DNA of 64,000 bases from Acinetobacter colistiniresistens (GCF_024582815.1 NZ_CP102099.1:558001-622000), one strand, 5' to 3'; shown: positions 8,242 through 16,998, numbered from the stretch's first letter. Numbers and translations are program-made. Notes: generated from the sequence alone by a model not told the origin.

Positions 8242-9585
8242 TCAGCCGAGAGTTGTCACAACGCTAGGCTGTTCTTTTTTAAGACGTTTAATCAACAACA
8301 ATGAAACTGCGGCACAAAAAGCGGGAATGGCGAGCAGACTGAGAATAGCAAAGTTAGAAAGATGCAATGACATCAGCCAGCCCCCCATGATCGAACCCAC
8401 CACAGAACCGGCACGTCCGACCGCATTGGCCCAACTCACGCCTGTTGCACGACAATGGGTGGGATAAAAACTGGAAGAAAAGGCATTGGCACCGACCTGT
8501 GACCCACTGATTCCGGCACCGACACCAAACATGGCAAACATCAGCAATACCGTGTTGGCTTGTTCGATTCCCAAACCGAGACAAATCAGAAATAGACCAC
8601 CAAATGCATAAGCGGTGCTTAACACTTTGGTGGCATCCAGCTTGTCCATCAGCAAGCCCAAGACAATGGCACCAATCGTCCCGCCAATCTGGAAAATCGA
8701 GGTGAGCCATGAGGCGTTGGATAAGTTAAAACCGGCGTTGGTCAATAAGGTTGGCATCCAGCTTGAGATCATATAAATAATCAGAAAGCTCATAAAAAAA
8801 GTGAACCAGATCAGAAATGTTCCCAAGGCAAAACCTTTGCCGAACAAATTTTTTAAACTCGATTTCGCAACTTCATTTACGGTGGGTACTAAGTGTGGAA
8901 TCTCGCTGATCCGTGGTGCGATACGACGGATAATGCTTTCAATTTTTTCGGTACTTTTTTGTTTCAGCACAAGAAACCGTAACGATTCAGGCAGTAAATA
9001 ATATAAAAAAGGGACTGTGCATAAAGGAGCAATCCCACCAATCAGTAAAATGCCATGCCAACCAATATGTGGCAGCAATTGAGCCGACAAAATCCCACCC
9101 AAGGCAGAGCCAATGGTAAAACCACAAAACATCATGGTGACCAGATTTGAACGTCGGGAAGTTGGTGCATATTCTGAAGTTAAGGTAATCGCATTGGGTA
9201 AAGCACCACCCAAACCTAAACCTGTCAGAAAACGCCAGATAATCAGGGTTTGTAGGTCTGAAGAAAAGGCTGCAAATAGACTGGCGCAACCAAACATGAT
9301 CACTGAGCCGATCAAAATCGGTTTACGGCCTAATTTATCGGATAACGGTCCAAAAACCAGTGCACCTGCCATCAAACCAAATAAGCCTGCACCAAATAAC
9401 GGTGCCAGATCGGTGGGTTGTAGTCCCCATTCGGCTTTTAATGCAGGCGCGATAAATCCCACTGCTGCGGTATCAAAACCATCAATTGCAACAATCAAAA
9501 AGCACAGCCACATGATTAATTTTTGCAAAGCTGAAAGCGGAATTTCATCGATGAAACTTTGCACATCTATTGTTTTTTGAGACAT
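8242..9585 (-). CDS. MFS aromatic acid:H+ symporter (AAHS family)
   Basis: A 447-residue, 12-helix inner-membrane transporter. The ATG at 9585 is chosen over an in-frame codon 45 bases earlier because AAGGAGTCGTT sits directly before it. The N-terminus (VQSFIDEIPLSALQKLIMWL, then FLIVAIDGFDTAAVGFIAPAL) carries the DGxD-type motif of AAHS transporters such as PcaK and BenK in helix 1. The MFS loop signature GPLSDKLGRKPIL and RFLTGLGLGGALPN follow. It sits between the fumarylpyruvate hydrolase gene and an OprD porin gene, so uptake of gentisate or a hydroxybenzoate precursor is likely. Confidence 0.9.
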   Translation of the reverse strand: MSQKTIDVQSFIDEIPLSALQKLIMWLCFLIVAIDGFDTAAVGFIAPALKAEWGLQPTDLAPLFGAGLFGLMAGALVFGPLSDKLGRKPILIGSVIMFGCASLFAAFSSDLQTLIIWRFLTGLGLGGALPNAITLTSEYAPTSRRSNLVTMMFCGFTIGSALGGILSAQLLPHIGWHGILLIGGIAPLCTVPFLYYLLPESLRFLVLKQKSTEKIESIIRRIAPRISEIPHLVPTVNEVAKSSLKNLFGKGFALGTFLIWFTFFMSFLIIYMISSWMPTLLTNAGFNLSNASWLTSIFQIGGTIGAIVLGLLMDKLDATKVLSTAYAFGGLFLICLGLGIEQANTVLLMFAMFGVGAGISGSQVGANAFSSSFYPTHCRATGVSWANAVGRAGSVVGSIMGGWLMSLHLSNFAILSLLAIPAFCAAVSLLLIKRLKKEQPSVVTTLG

Positions 9586-9630
9586 AACGACTCCTTTTGC
9601 CAATACCTTGGCCGATGCAATCCTTAGCAA

Positions 9631-9668
9631 AGGTGCTCAACTTTATTTGTTCTTCAGCTTGAGCACCT
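9631..9668. repeat. intercistronic inverted repeat
   Basis: AGGTGCTCAA (9631-9640) and TTGAGCACCT (9659-9668) are perfect 10-bp arms with an 18-base loop, in the 108-base gap between the hydrolase and MFS genes. There is no T-run on the minus strand, so it is more likely an mRNA-processing or attenuating hairpin than a full terminator. Confidence 0.6.
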
Positions 9669-9693
9669 GTTTAAACCACTCAGATCAAGTGCG

Positions 9694-10395
9694 TTATTTC
9701 ACATTCACGGTAATGCCAGTCAATCCGGTAATCTCAGCACGCATCACATCACCTCGAACCACAGCACCCACCCCTTCAGGTGTTCCTGTAAAGATCAAGT
9801 CGCCTGCTTTGAGTTCAAATAAGGTCGATAGATTGGCAATGGTTTCAGCAACTGACCAGATCAAATGGCTAATATCACTGCGTTGCTCAGTTGTACCGTT
9901 GACGGTCAAATGAATATCCGCCTGATTCATTTCACCTGTTTCGGTGATGGGATGAATCGGACCAATCGGCGCAGAAAAATCGAATGCTTTTCCAATTTCC
10001 CATGGACGCCCTTTTTCACGCATACTCATTTGCAGGTCACGGCGCGTCATGTCCAAACCCACCGCATAACCATAGATATACTGTGCAGCCTCTTCGACTG
10101 AAACATTCTTGGCATCCCGACCAATCGCAACCACCAACTCAATTTCATAGTGATAATTTGAGGTCTCGCTTGGATAAGGAATATCTACCGCCTCTTGATC
10201 AACAGGTACAATCGACTCTAAGTCATTCGGTTTGCAGAAAAAGAACGGTGGTTCACGATCTGGATCAAAACCCATTTCACGCGCATGGGCAGCGTAGTTA
10301 CGTCCGACACAGTAAACTCGACGGACTGGAAATCGTTGATCTGAGCCGTGGATAAACAGGCCTGCTGGTGTCATGGGTTCAAATATAAAGCTCAT
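9694..10395 (-). CDS. fumarylpyruvate hydrolase (FAH family)
   Basis: A 233-residue member of the fumarylacetoacetase family. Conserved landmarks are VYCVGRNYAAHAREMG near the N-terminus, the metal-ligand stretch YHYEIELVVAIG (Glu-x-Glu), VGLDMTRRDLQ (metal-binding Asp) and GDLIFTGTPEGVGAV near the end. With a gentisate dioxygenase and a maleylpyruvate isomerase in the same operon, the reaction is most likely fumarylpyruvate + H2O to fumarate + pyruvate, the last step of the glutathione-dependent gentisate route. It is 35 bases downstream of the isomerase gene. Confidence 0.9.
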   Translation of the reverse strand: MSFIFEPMTPAGLFIHGSDQRFPVRRVYCVGRNYAAHAREMGFDPDREPPFFFCKPNDLESIVPVDQEAVDIPYPSETSNYHYEIELVVAIGRDAKNVSVEEAAQYIYGYAVGLDMTRRDLQMSMREKGRPWEIGKAFDFSAPIGPIHPITETGEMNQADIHLTVNGTTEQRSDISHLIWSVAETIANLSTLFELKAGDLIFTGTPEGVGAVVRGDVMRAEITGLTGITVNVK

Positions 10396-10430
10396 GGCAT
10401 ATTCCTTATTGATATAGGTGGATCAGCAAC

Positions 10431-11066
10431 TTAAAACGCATCTGCTTGCTGTTCAGGTGCAGCTTTCTGAAATGCTTCAAGCGTCATACAATGCTGATAA
10501 ATTTCATTAATTTGGGGATAGGCCGATAGGTCGACCTGAAAGCGCTGTGCAGACACTACCTGTGGAATCAAATAGGCATCGGCTAGGCTAGGTTGATTGC
10601 CATAGCAGAACTTTTTCCGCGTAGGATCTTGTGCCAAGATCTGCTCTAAAGCCGAAAAACCATCTTGAATCCATTTAGCACACCATGCATTGATCTGGTT
10701 CTGATCCAACCCAAGCTGGCGTAAATGTTCCAGCACACGTTTATTGTTTAAGGGATGAATATCACAGCCAATCAACGCTGCAATGGCGCGTACTTTTTCT
10801 TTACCCAATGCATCTGCTGGTAACAAAGCAGGCTCTGGATATTGCTGTTCAATCCATTCGATGATGGCTGGACTTTGTAGCAGCAGACCAGATTCAGTTT
10901 CCAATACGGGGACAAAACCCTGTGGATTCAATCTCTTAAAGTCCAGCTGTTGATGCTCATTTTTAGCCAGTGAGACATAACTTATCTCATAATCCAAACC
11001 CTTTAAATTCAGAGCAATGCGGGTTCGATGCGATGTACCACTACGAAAAAAACTATAAAGTTTCAT
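10431..11066 (-). CDS. maleylpyruvate isomerase (zeta-class GST)
   Basis: A 211-residue zeta-class GST. The start at 11066 is favoured by GAGGAG a few bases upstream; a codon 21 bases earlier is also in frame. The N-terminal SGTSHRTRIALNLKG holds the SxxS-R glutathione-binding motif of maleyl(aceto)acetate isomerases, followed by NPQGFVPVLE and LQSPAIIEWIEQQYPEP. The C-terminal domain has SLADAYLIPQV. Enzymes of this class isomerise maleylpyruvate or maleylacetoacetate. The operon contains gentisate dioxygenase and no homogentisate dioxygenase, so maleylpyruvate is the likely substrate. Confidence 0.9.
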   Translation of the reverse strand: MKLYSFFRSGTSHRTRIALNLKGLDYEISYVSLAKNEHQQLDFKRLNPQGFVPVLETESGLLLQSPAIIEWIEQQYPEPALLPADALGKEKVRAIAALIGCDIHPLNNKRVLEHLRQLGLDQNQINAWCAKWIQDGFSALEQILAQDPTRKKFCYGNQPSLADAYLIPQVVSAQRFQVDLSAYPQINEIYQHCMTLEAFQKAAPEQQADAF

Positions 11067-11114
11067 ATACTCGCTCCTCAGCAGCATGTGCTTTCACCAC
11101 AGCTGAGATTAAAA

Positions 11115-12170
11115 TTATGGACGTGCAGCAGTTCGCTCACGGATTGAATACAGGCCCAACTTACGCTGCAAAGGAGCTTCATCTGCGATAAAGACATAGC
11201 ATGGCTGTTCGGATGTATTGATTAAATCAATAACAGCAAAACACGGTGCACAGGCGGTATCGGCTTTACTCAAATGAAAATCCTGTTGATCGATCTGGAT
11301 CGTTAAGCCCCCTTCAATGACATGAAACACCTGTGGGGTGGAACGTAAAGGCAGAGATAGTGTTTCATTCGGACGCAGCAACAGTGCTGAATAGCCTAGA
11401 ATATGTTGACAATCTTGACCTGTTTCAGGATTGACATAGGCCACTTGTAACGGGTCCTGATAGCCTGCTTTTTTTGCTAAGGCATCCAAGACCTTTTTAG
11501 TATCCTTCCACGCATAACGCATCATCGGATATGCGGCATCTTCACGACTAAAATGCGGGGTCGGTACAATACCTGCTGCATATTGGGGGGTAGAACCTTG
11601 ATTGATCCGATCCACTTCTTGACGACGGCCCTCTTCCACAAAAGAGGCTTCCATATAGTAAACCAGTGGTAAATCAAGGATATCCATCCAGATCACAGGT
11701 TGGTCACCATCATGTCCATGCTCATGCCATAACCCAGAAGGGGTGAGGATCATGTCACCATGTTCCATAATGCATTTTTGCCCTTCAACAGTGGTGTAAG
11801 CCCCTTCACCTTCAACAATAAGACGTACTGCATTCGGTGCATGGCGATGTGCAGGTGCCCACTCTTTAGGGAGCAGCAGTTGCATGCCTAAATACATGGC
11901 TGGACTGACCTTCATATTGTCCAAACCATGCCCTGGGTTAGCGAGTGCCAACACTCGACGCTCTGCCTTTTCGATCGGCGTTAGCTCCCCAGCTTCTAGT
12001 AACAGAGGCTTAATCTGATGAAAATACCAAGCGGTTGCAACTGTTTGTGGTCGTGGTTTATTGGGTGGGATAAAGCTTCGTAAATTAGGCCATAACGGCA
12101 CCAGATTTGACGCATTCAGCTCCTCTCGATAACGTTCGGGTAGCTCTTCTAGCGTGCCTAAAGGTTCCAT
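11115..12170 (-). CDS. gentisate 1,2-dioxygenase
   Basis: A 351-residue bicupin Fe(II) ring-cleavage enzyme that opens gentisate (2,5-dihydroxybenzoate) to maleylpyruvate. The N-terminal cupin shows the metal motif APAHRHAPNAVRLIVEGEG (His-x-His) with the third ligand in WHEHGHDG, and YTTVEG nearby. The second cupin (about residues 260-340) contains RSTPQVFHVIEGG. Length matches the family. It is the first gene of a five-gene minus-strand operon (dioxygenase, isomerase, hydrolase, MFS, porin) and is divergent from a LysR regulator. No 3-hydroxybenzoate 6-hydroxylase or salicylate hydroxylase is present in the window, so the source of gentisate is not shown. Confidence 0.93.
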   Translation of the reverse strand: MEPLGTLEELPERYREELNASNLVPLWPNLRSFIPPNKPRPQTVATAWYFHQIKPLLLEAGELTPIEKAERRVLALANPGHGLDNMKVSPAMYLGMQLLLPKEWAPAHRHAPNAVRLIVEGEGAYTTVEGQKCIMEHGDMILTPSGLWHEHGHDGDQPVIWMDILDLPLVYYMEASFVEEGRRQEVDRINQGSTPQYAAGIVPTPHFSREDAAYPMMRYAWKDTKKVLDALAKKAGYQDPLQVAYVNPETGQDCQHILGYSALLLRPNETLSLPLRSTPQVFHVIEGGLTIQIDQQDFHLSKADTACAPCFAVIDLINTSEQPCYVFIADEAPLQRKLGLYSIRERTAARP

Positions 12171-12289
12171 ATGTCATTCCTTTTTCTGCCCATGGAGCAC
12201 AATAATAATGACGATAATTTCATCAATATTCGGTGTTGGCTCAATGTAACAATCAGGATGTGTTGAATCTATGCACAAAAAACAATAGG

Positions 12290-12312
12290 CTGTATTGATA
12301 AAATCAATACAG
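12290..12312. promoter_or_regulatory. 10-bp inverted repeat in the gentisate/LysR divergent region
   Basis: CTGTATTGAT (12290-12299), a 3-base AAA spacer and ATCAATACAG (12303-12312) form a perfect dyad 12 bases before the LysR start codon. It could be the LysR autoregulatory site or a hairpin covering the ribosome-binding region. T-N11-A-like spacing is present within the dyad. Confidence 0.6.
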
Positions 12313-12324
12313 TGGGTCAGTGCG

Positions 12325-13218
12325 ATGTTTGATCTGGATACAAGATTGCTGAAAATTTTCTTTGAAATTTATCAGCATAAAAGTATTTCTAAAGCCGCGG
12401 AACAATTGGGTATTGGTCAACCCACCTTAAGTATTGCACTGAATAAACTCCGCACCCATTTTCGTGACCCACTGTTTGTACGAATTGAAAATAAAATGCA
12501 ACCCACCGAACTCGCCCAGCAAATTTATCCAATGGTGGTGGAAATTCTCAACCGCCTAAAATTGGTAGAAAACTATAATATTGAGTTCGACCCACAAACC
12601 TCAACCTATCAATTTCGTATCAGCATGACTGACATCAGTCACTTGGTATTTTTACCGCGCCTGATGAATTACATGCGTCAGCATGCCCCGTCAATTCGTC
12701 TGGACATTCTGCCAATTGATAGCCAGACAGCCCCGATGATGTCGAATGGAGATATTGATCTCGCCATTGGATTCCTCCCCCAACTGGAAGCAGGTTTTTA
12801 TCAGCAAACCTTGTTTCAGCAGCATTACACGTGTTTGGCTAGTCAACAACATCCTCGGCTAACAGGAACCAGCCTATCCGCTCTAGAGTTTGCTCAGGAA
12901 TTACATGTCGATATCTTGGCAACAGGAGGACATTATGTGGTGGAGCATGAGCTACAAAAACACGGCGTCAACCGCAATATTCTGGTGCGTTTACCCAGCT
13001 ATTTGGGTGTCGGTCTGATTGTCAGAGATACCGATGTAATTGCCACTATTCCCAATTATCTGGCGCAGGTGTTAATGACTCAAGGCGGGTTGAAAACCTT
13101 AGAGCCTCCCTATCACTTTCCACAATTCAGCGTTAAGCAACACTGGCATTCGCGTGTCCATCAAACCCCAAGTAATCAATGGTTAAGACAAGTGTGCTTT
13201 AAACTGTTCTCGACCTAA
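12325..13218 (+). CDS. LysR-type regulator, likely of the gentisate operon
   Basis: A 297-residue LysR transcription factor. The start at 12325 (MFDLDTRLLKIFFEIYQHKS) gives the standard N-terminus; an upstream extension would run through the palindrome. The winged helix-turn-helix is at about residues 18-37 (SISKAAEQLGIGQPTLSIAL), with the effector-binding domain at about 90-297. It is transcribed away from the gentisate dioxygenase gene, the arrangement typical of a LysR activator controlling the divergent catabolic operon with a pathway compound as inducer. This role is inferred from position. Confidence 0.88.
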   Translation: MFDLDTRLLKIFFEIYQHKSISKAAEQLGIGQPTLSIALNKLRTHFRDPLFVRIENKMQPTELAQQIYPMVVEILNRLKLVENYNIEFDPQTSTYQFRISMTDISHLVFLPRLMNYMRQHAPSIRLDILPIDSQTAPMMSNGDIDLAIGFLPQLEAGFYQQTLFQQHYTCLASQQHPRLTGTSLSALEFAQELHVDILATGGHYVVEHELQKHGVNRNILVRLPSYLGVGLIVRDTDVIATIPNYLAQVLMTQGGLKTLEPPYHFPQFSVKQHWHSRVHQTPSNQWLRQVCFKLFST

Positions 13219-13239
13219 TTCTAACTCAGGCTAAAATAA

Positions 13240-13269
13240 AAACAGCGTATCGAAATCGATGCGCTGTTT
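13240..13269. terminator. bidirectional terminator
   Basis: AAACAGCG-T-ATCG and CGAT-G-CGCTGTTT pair around AAAT, between the convergent LysR (+) and aldehyde dehydrogenase (-) genes. One internal mismatch; A-rich on the left, GTTT on the right. Confidence 0.75.
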
Positions 13270-13298
13270 GTAGTGTCATTCAATGCTTGACGAAATCC

Positions 13299-14756
13299 CT
13301 AGTCCGCTCCAGAAACACCCGTTGAAATGGTAATATGCTTATATTCAATGAAGTCATCCATTGCCGCCATCCCATTCATTCGCCCAAGACCTGAACTCTT
13401 GAAACCACCTTCCTCAAACTCATCATAAACCACGGCCCAATCATTGATCCACACGGTACCCGCTTCCATTTCAGTCGCAACGCGTAATGGTAAATCTACA
13501 TCACGACTCCAAATTGAAGCCGCTAAACCATATTGGTTATCATTGGCAAGCATAATCGCTTCTGCTTCGGTATCAAACACTTGCAAAGTAAGGACTGGCC
13601 CAAAAGTTTCTTCCTGAATAATATCCAAGCTGTTGTCATTCACTTCAAGTAAGGTGGGACGATAGAAAGCACCTTTGGCCAGTTCACCTTCGGTAATCGG
13701 GCCACCACGAACAATCACCTTCGCTCCTTCTGCAATCGCTTTTTCAACCACAGCATCAACACGTGCCACATTATTTTTATCGATCAATGGTCCCATATCA
13801 CTGCTAGGATCGGCAGCCGGGCCGACTTTGACGGCTTCCAAACGCTGCGCCAGTTTCCGTTTCAGCTCATCTGCCAGCTCACGCTGAACCAGTAAGCGTG
13901 AACCTGTCATACAGAACTGCCCCGCAAAGATGGTCAGGGCTTTTTCCAGTTTAGGTAACACCAGATCAAGATCGGCATCCTTAAACACGATCATCGGCGT
14001 TTTACCACCCAATTCTAGACCAAAGCGTTTTAGATGCTGCGCGCCTGTCGCTGAAATAGCTTTACCTGTTGCTGTGCTGCCCGTAAAACTAATCACTGGG
14101 ACATCGGGTGATTCCACCAGTAAACGCGACCCACCTCCTGTCGACTCACTAAATAAATTAATCACTCCTTGCGGTAAAGAAGTAAGCTCAGAAAAAATTT
14201 GGGAGATTATGGCATTGGTTTGTGCAGTTTGACCTGGCATCTTAATCACTGTTGTGGTGCCCGCGGCTAATGCAGGTGCCAGTGAACGAATCATTAAAAC
14301 CACGGGAGAATTCCAAGGTACAATAATCCCAGACACCCCCATCGGCTCGCGTATAACCATCGAATAACTACCCGGCTTTGGCTCTAATGCTCGACCATAT
14401 TCAGTTAAAGTCAACGCTGCGTAATAGCGTAATTTAGCGGGAACCATCGTTACTTCAAAGGTGGCTTCGGGCTTAATCTTTCCATTTTCAGTGGCAAGAA
14501 TCTCGATCAACTCATCGGTATGACGTTCGAAAGCATCCGCCATTTCATTCAGTACTTTTGCCCGTAAACGACGATCACGCTTCCAATCTGTTTCTTTCAA
14601 TGCTTTCTTTGCGGCCCATATCGCACTTTGCACCTGCTCTATCGTGGCATTGGCATATTGTCCGATTACTTCATATGTTGCTGGATTAATTGACTGCATA
14701 TGCTGATGAGAATCTACCCACTCACCATTTATCCAGTTCTTAGCTAGTCTATTCAT
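13299..14756 (-). CDS. aldehyde dehydrogenase (NAD(P)-dependent)
   Basis: A 485-residue ALDH-superfamily enzyme. The ATG at 14756 has AGGA 7 bases upstream, while the ATG 6 bases earlier would be too close to it. Visible motifs are VPWNSPVVLMIRSLAPALAA (cofactor pocket), VISFTGSTATGKAI, LELGGKTPM (general-base Glu) and the nucleophile Cys in FAGQFCMTGSRL. The end shows the usual GGFKSSGLGR segment. It most resembles broad betaine/benzaldehyde-type ALDHs, but the substrate cannot be fixed. It lies between two LysR genes; the one upstream on the same strand (15103-16032) is a candidate regulator. Confidence 0.9.
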   Translation of the reverse strand: MNRLAKNWINGEWVDSHQHMQSINPATYEVIGQYANATIEQVQSAIWAAKKALKETDWKRDRRLRAKVLNEMADAFERHTDELIEILATENGKIKPEATFEVTMVPAKLRYYAALTLTEYGRALEPKPGSYSMVIREPMGVSGIIVPWNSPVVLMIRSLAPALAAGTTTVIKMPGQTAQTNAIISQIFSELTSLPQGVINLFSESTGGGSRLLVESPDVPVISFTGSTATGKAISATGAQHLKRFGLELGGKTPMIVFKDADLDLVLPKLEKALTIFAGQFCMTGSRLLVQRELADELKRKLAQRLEAVKVGPAADPSSDMGPLIDKNNVARVDAVVEKAIAEGAKVIVRGGPITEGELAKGAFYRPTLLEVNDNSLDIIQEETFGPVLTLQVFDTEAEAIMLANDNQYGLAASIWSRDVDLPLRVATEMEAGTVWINDWAVVYDEFEEGGFKSSGLGRMNGMAAMDDFIEYKHITISTGVSGAD

Positions 14757-14762
14757 CTGCAT

Positions 14763-15047
14763 ATCCTAAAAGTAAAAATCAAAGAAGATCGACATTGGGA
14801 TGCTGTCTAATATTAATCCACCAAGACATTCAATTAATATTTTGATAAATATCATAATCTTAAGTATTCAACACATCTCCCCACGCTGTTTCTAAACCAC
14901 ACTTGCAAGTTACTTGAGCTACATGGGTTGAAAATGTGATAACAGCAAATCGCGAGGGTAAATGCTCAGTAACATATCGATCTTCTCAGATCACCCGATA
15001 TCAATCGGTGTTAAAAGAGAGGCAAACACCCTAACAAATGATGTTTT
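14763..15047. other. intergenic region upstream of the aldehyde dehydrogenase gene
   Basis: About 285 bases without a supported gene. It is AT-rich near 14820-14870 and must carry the aldehyde dehydrogenase promoter. I see no clear operator or RNA. Confidence 0.4.
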
Positions 15048-15103
15048 TTGTTCGCTAGACCAAAAAAAGCAAAACTATGATTCGCTTTTTCCGAACAAGG
15101 TCT
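15048..15103 (-). terminator. terminator of the LysR gene with interleaved second stems
   Basis: On the minus strand, just after the LysR stop, AAAAAGC and GCTTTTTTT form a rho-independent hairpin (15064-15090). Its flanks carry GACC..GGTC and TTGTTCG..CGAACAA in the order 1-2-1'-2', which would be a pseudoknot if both paired. Confidence 0.6.
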
Positions 15104-16032
15104 TATGACTCCTGCCGCAACATATTCTGAATCTGGCTATCCCACGGCGCAGGATGACCAATTTTTGTGGATAGAAAATCAACCAAAGTTTGAATTTTAG
15201 GGGAGGCTCGATTGGACAAGCGGTAAACCACTGAAATATTGCCTCCCGAAGGAGAGAACTCAGGCAAGATCACCTTGAGTTGCTTTTGGCAAATTGCTTC
15301 TGCAGCAAGAAAGCTTGGCAGAATTGCAATCCCTAAACCACGCTTGGCAGCCGCCAGTAATTGATGACCACTATCTGTGCGTAGATAAGGAGATATTCGG
15401 AAAAAGGCCTTTTTTCCGTCCACAGGAAGTTGCCACATCCCATGTGGTTCTCGAGACAAATACAACAATCCACGATGTCGCAACAACTCATTAGGGTGAG
15501 TAGGCATCCCATACGCTTTTAAATAATCTGGACTTGCACAAATATAGTGGTGATTCTGTGCAACCGTCTGACTAATCAGATTGGAATCAGCTAACTCTCC
15601 CATCCGAATCGCCGCATCATAATGACCATTATTCAGATTGACAAAATGATCACTCGACTCAATATCTAGCTTTAATTCAGGATACAGTTGCACGAACTCA
15701 GCCAAATAAAGGGCGAGATATTGAATATTAAATGCCTGTGGTACCGATAAACGAAAACTACCACCAATATGATCATGACGCGCGCTGATAGATTCTTCTA
15801 GCTCACTTAACTCCACCAGAATCTTGCTCGACTGCTGATAAAACTCCTGTCCAGCCTCGGTTAACAGCATACTTCGACCACGATGAATCAGCGCAGCAGA
15901 CAAACGCTGTTCCAGTTGCTGAATCCGCTGACTCACTACTGATTTAGTAATGCCTAGGCGTGTCGCAGCATGGGTAATACTTCCCGCATCAACCACGGCA
16001 ATGAACGTTTGCATTTCAACAATCTGATTCAA
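15103..16032 (-). CDS. LysR-type transcriptional regulator
   Basis: A 309-residue LysR regulator. It begins with TTG at 16032, supported by GGGAG 6 bases upstream; the next in-frame ATG is at residue 7 (MQTFIAVVDAGS). The helix-turn-helix lies at about 18-38 (SITHAATRLGITKSVVSQRI), with the substrate-binding domain at about 90-300. The C-terminal domain resembles the CrgA-type group (DAAIRMGELADSNLISQTV). It is 340 bases upstream of the aldehyde dehydrogenase gene on the same strand and may control it; the intervening region has its own terminator. Confidence 0.88.
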   Translation of the reverse strand: MNQIVEMQTFIAVVDAGSITHAATRLGITKSVVSQRIQQLEQRLSAALIHRGRSMLLTEAGQEFYQQSSKILVELSELEESISARHDHIGGSFRLSVPQAFNIQYLALYLAEFVQLYPELKLDIESSDHFVNLNNGHYDAAIRMGELADSNLISQTVAQNHHYICASPDYLKAYGMPTHPNELLRHRGLLYLSREPHGMWQLPVDGKKAFFRISPYLRTDSGHQLLAAAKRGLGIAILPSFLAAEAICQKQLKVILPEFSPSGGNISVVYRLSNRASPKIQTLVDFLSTKIGHPAPWDSQIQNMLRQES

Positions 16033-16108
16033 AAGGCACTCCCGATCTGGGCTTTATCATGAACAAATGTTAGGTCTAATCGAGACGGCCTGAATAGCCT
16101 GTTCTTGC

Positions 16109-16140
16109 AATACTAAGTTTTATCTATGCAACAATCCAAG
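16109..16140. repeat. short dispersed repeat, copy 3
   Basis: AATACTAAGTTTTATCTATG then CAACAATCCAAG shares TATCTATGCAACAA with 5102-5134. It lies 20 bases beyond the stop of the minus-strand nucleotidyltransferase gene. Confidence 0.45.
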
Positions 16141-16159
16141 TATTGTCCTTTACTGTTTA

Positions 16160-16942
16160 TTATTTATGTATTTTATGTTTTAAAAGTGCAGTGATCTTCA
16201 TATTAAGAAAGTCAACAATCGCTTGCAAAGTCAGATGCTCACTTGGCCAGTGCTGCTTGCCAATCTCACCTTTATATTCTTGGCTCATACGCTGTAAAAC
16301 AATTTGATGCTGCTGTTGTAATTGAGGGATCACCCATTGTGCAGCCTGATCTTTCGGTACAATATCATCCATAACCAAACTAAAATAAATTCGGCATAAA
16401 GCCAAAATCTGGTTGCGTTCATCCGCATCCTCATCCCAATGCGCCACGATCGATGGATAGGTGTCTGCCATCGCTTGCCAAAGCTGTTGGTTTGGAATTT
16501 CAGTTGACCACTGTGTCAGACTTGGCCCCAGCAAAGTATGATGATGCATTTGTGCTTTCTTGAGCAAAATACTCAGATCGGGGTCTGCATGTGTACTGAG
16601 TATAGCGCCTTGGCTTAACTCATCACGCAACCATTCACCAAATTGTAGCTCGTAGCTGAGCGGGTAACTTCCTGAAAGAATCTGCTGTTTGAGTACGATG
16701 GTGACTTCAAGTGCTCGTTGCGCACGACCGATCGGATGAGAAATGTGTAATAAGGTTTCTGCCAGTAGCTTTCTTTGCTGGAGTGTTAGTACTTGGTTGA
16801 CGACAACCAAAATATCCAGATCGCTTTCTGGACCTAGACCGCCATCGATGGCCGAACCATAAAGATAAATAGCAAAGAGTGATTCACCTAAAAGCTGCTG
16901 TAAAGCTGTTTGTAACTGGTCTAATTGCAAGGTCTCCAACAT
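16160..16942 (-). CDS. ANT(3'')-like aminoglycoside nucleotidyltransferase
   Basis: A 260-residue protein of the AadA type. The N-terminal nucleotidyltransferase motif is FAIYLYGSAIDGGLGPESDL followed by DILVVV, with the catalytic GS-x(n)-DxD pattern intact. A helical C-terminal domain (DUF4111-like, about 150-245) includes RNQILALCRIYFSLV and the GKQHWPSEHLT region. Such enzymes adenylylate streptomycin and spectinomycin; chromosomal ANT(3'')-II variants are intrinsic to several Acinetobacter species. No integron, attC site or IS is nearby, so this looks like a resident gene downstream of guaA. Resistance activity itself is not shown by sequence. Confidence 0.85.
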   Translation of the reverse strand: MLETLQLDQLQTALQQLLGESLFAIYLYGSAIDGGLGPESDLDILVVVNQVLTLQQRKLLAETLLHISHPIGRAQRALEVTIVLKQQILSGSYPLSYELQFGEWLRDELSQGAILSTHADPDLSILLKKAQMHHHTLLGPSLTQWSTEIPNQQLWQAMADTYPSIVAHWDEDADERNQILALCRIYFSLVMDDIVPKDQAAQWVIPQLQQQHQIVLQRMSQEYKGEIGKQHWPSEHLTLQAIVDFLNMKITALLKHKIHK

Positions 16943-16964
16943 GCTTCACCTCTTGATCAATCAT

Positions 16965-16997
16965 AAAAAAAGGCAGGATTTTCATCCTGCCCTTTTT
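16965..16997 (-). terminator. guaA rho-independent terminator
   Basis: GGCAGGAT/ATCCTGCC stem with A-rich left flank and T-run right flank, immediately after the guaA stop. On the minus strand it precedes the nucleotidyltransferase gene. Confidence 0.9.
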
Positions 16998-16998
16998 C

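Noticed and set aside
16160..16942. Integron-borne aadA cassette
   Set aside because: No attC site, integrase or other cassettes; position behind guaA suggests a resident gene.
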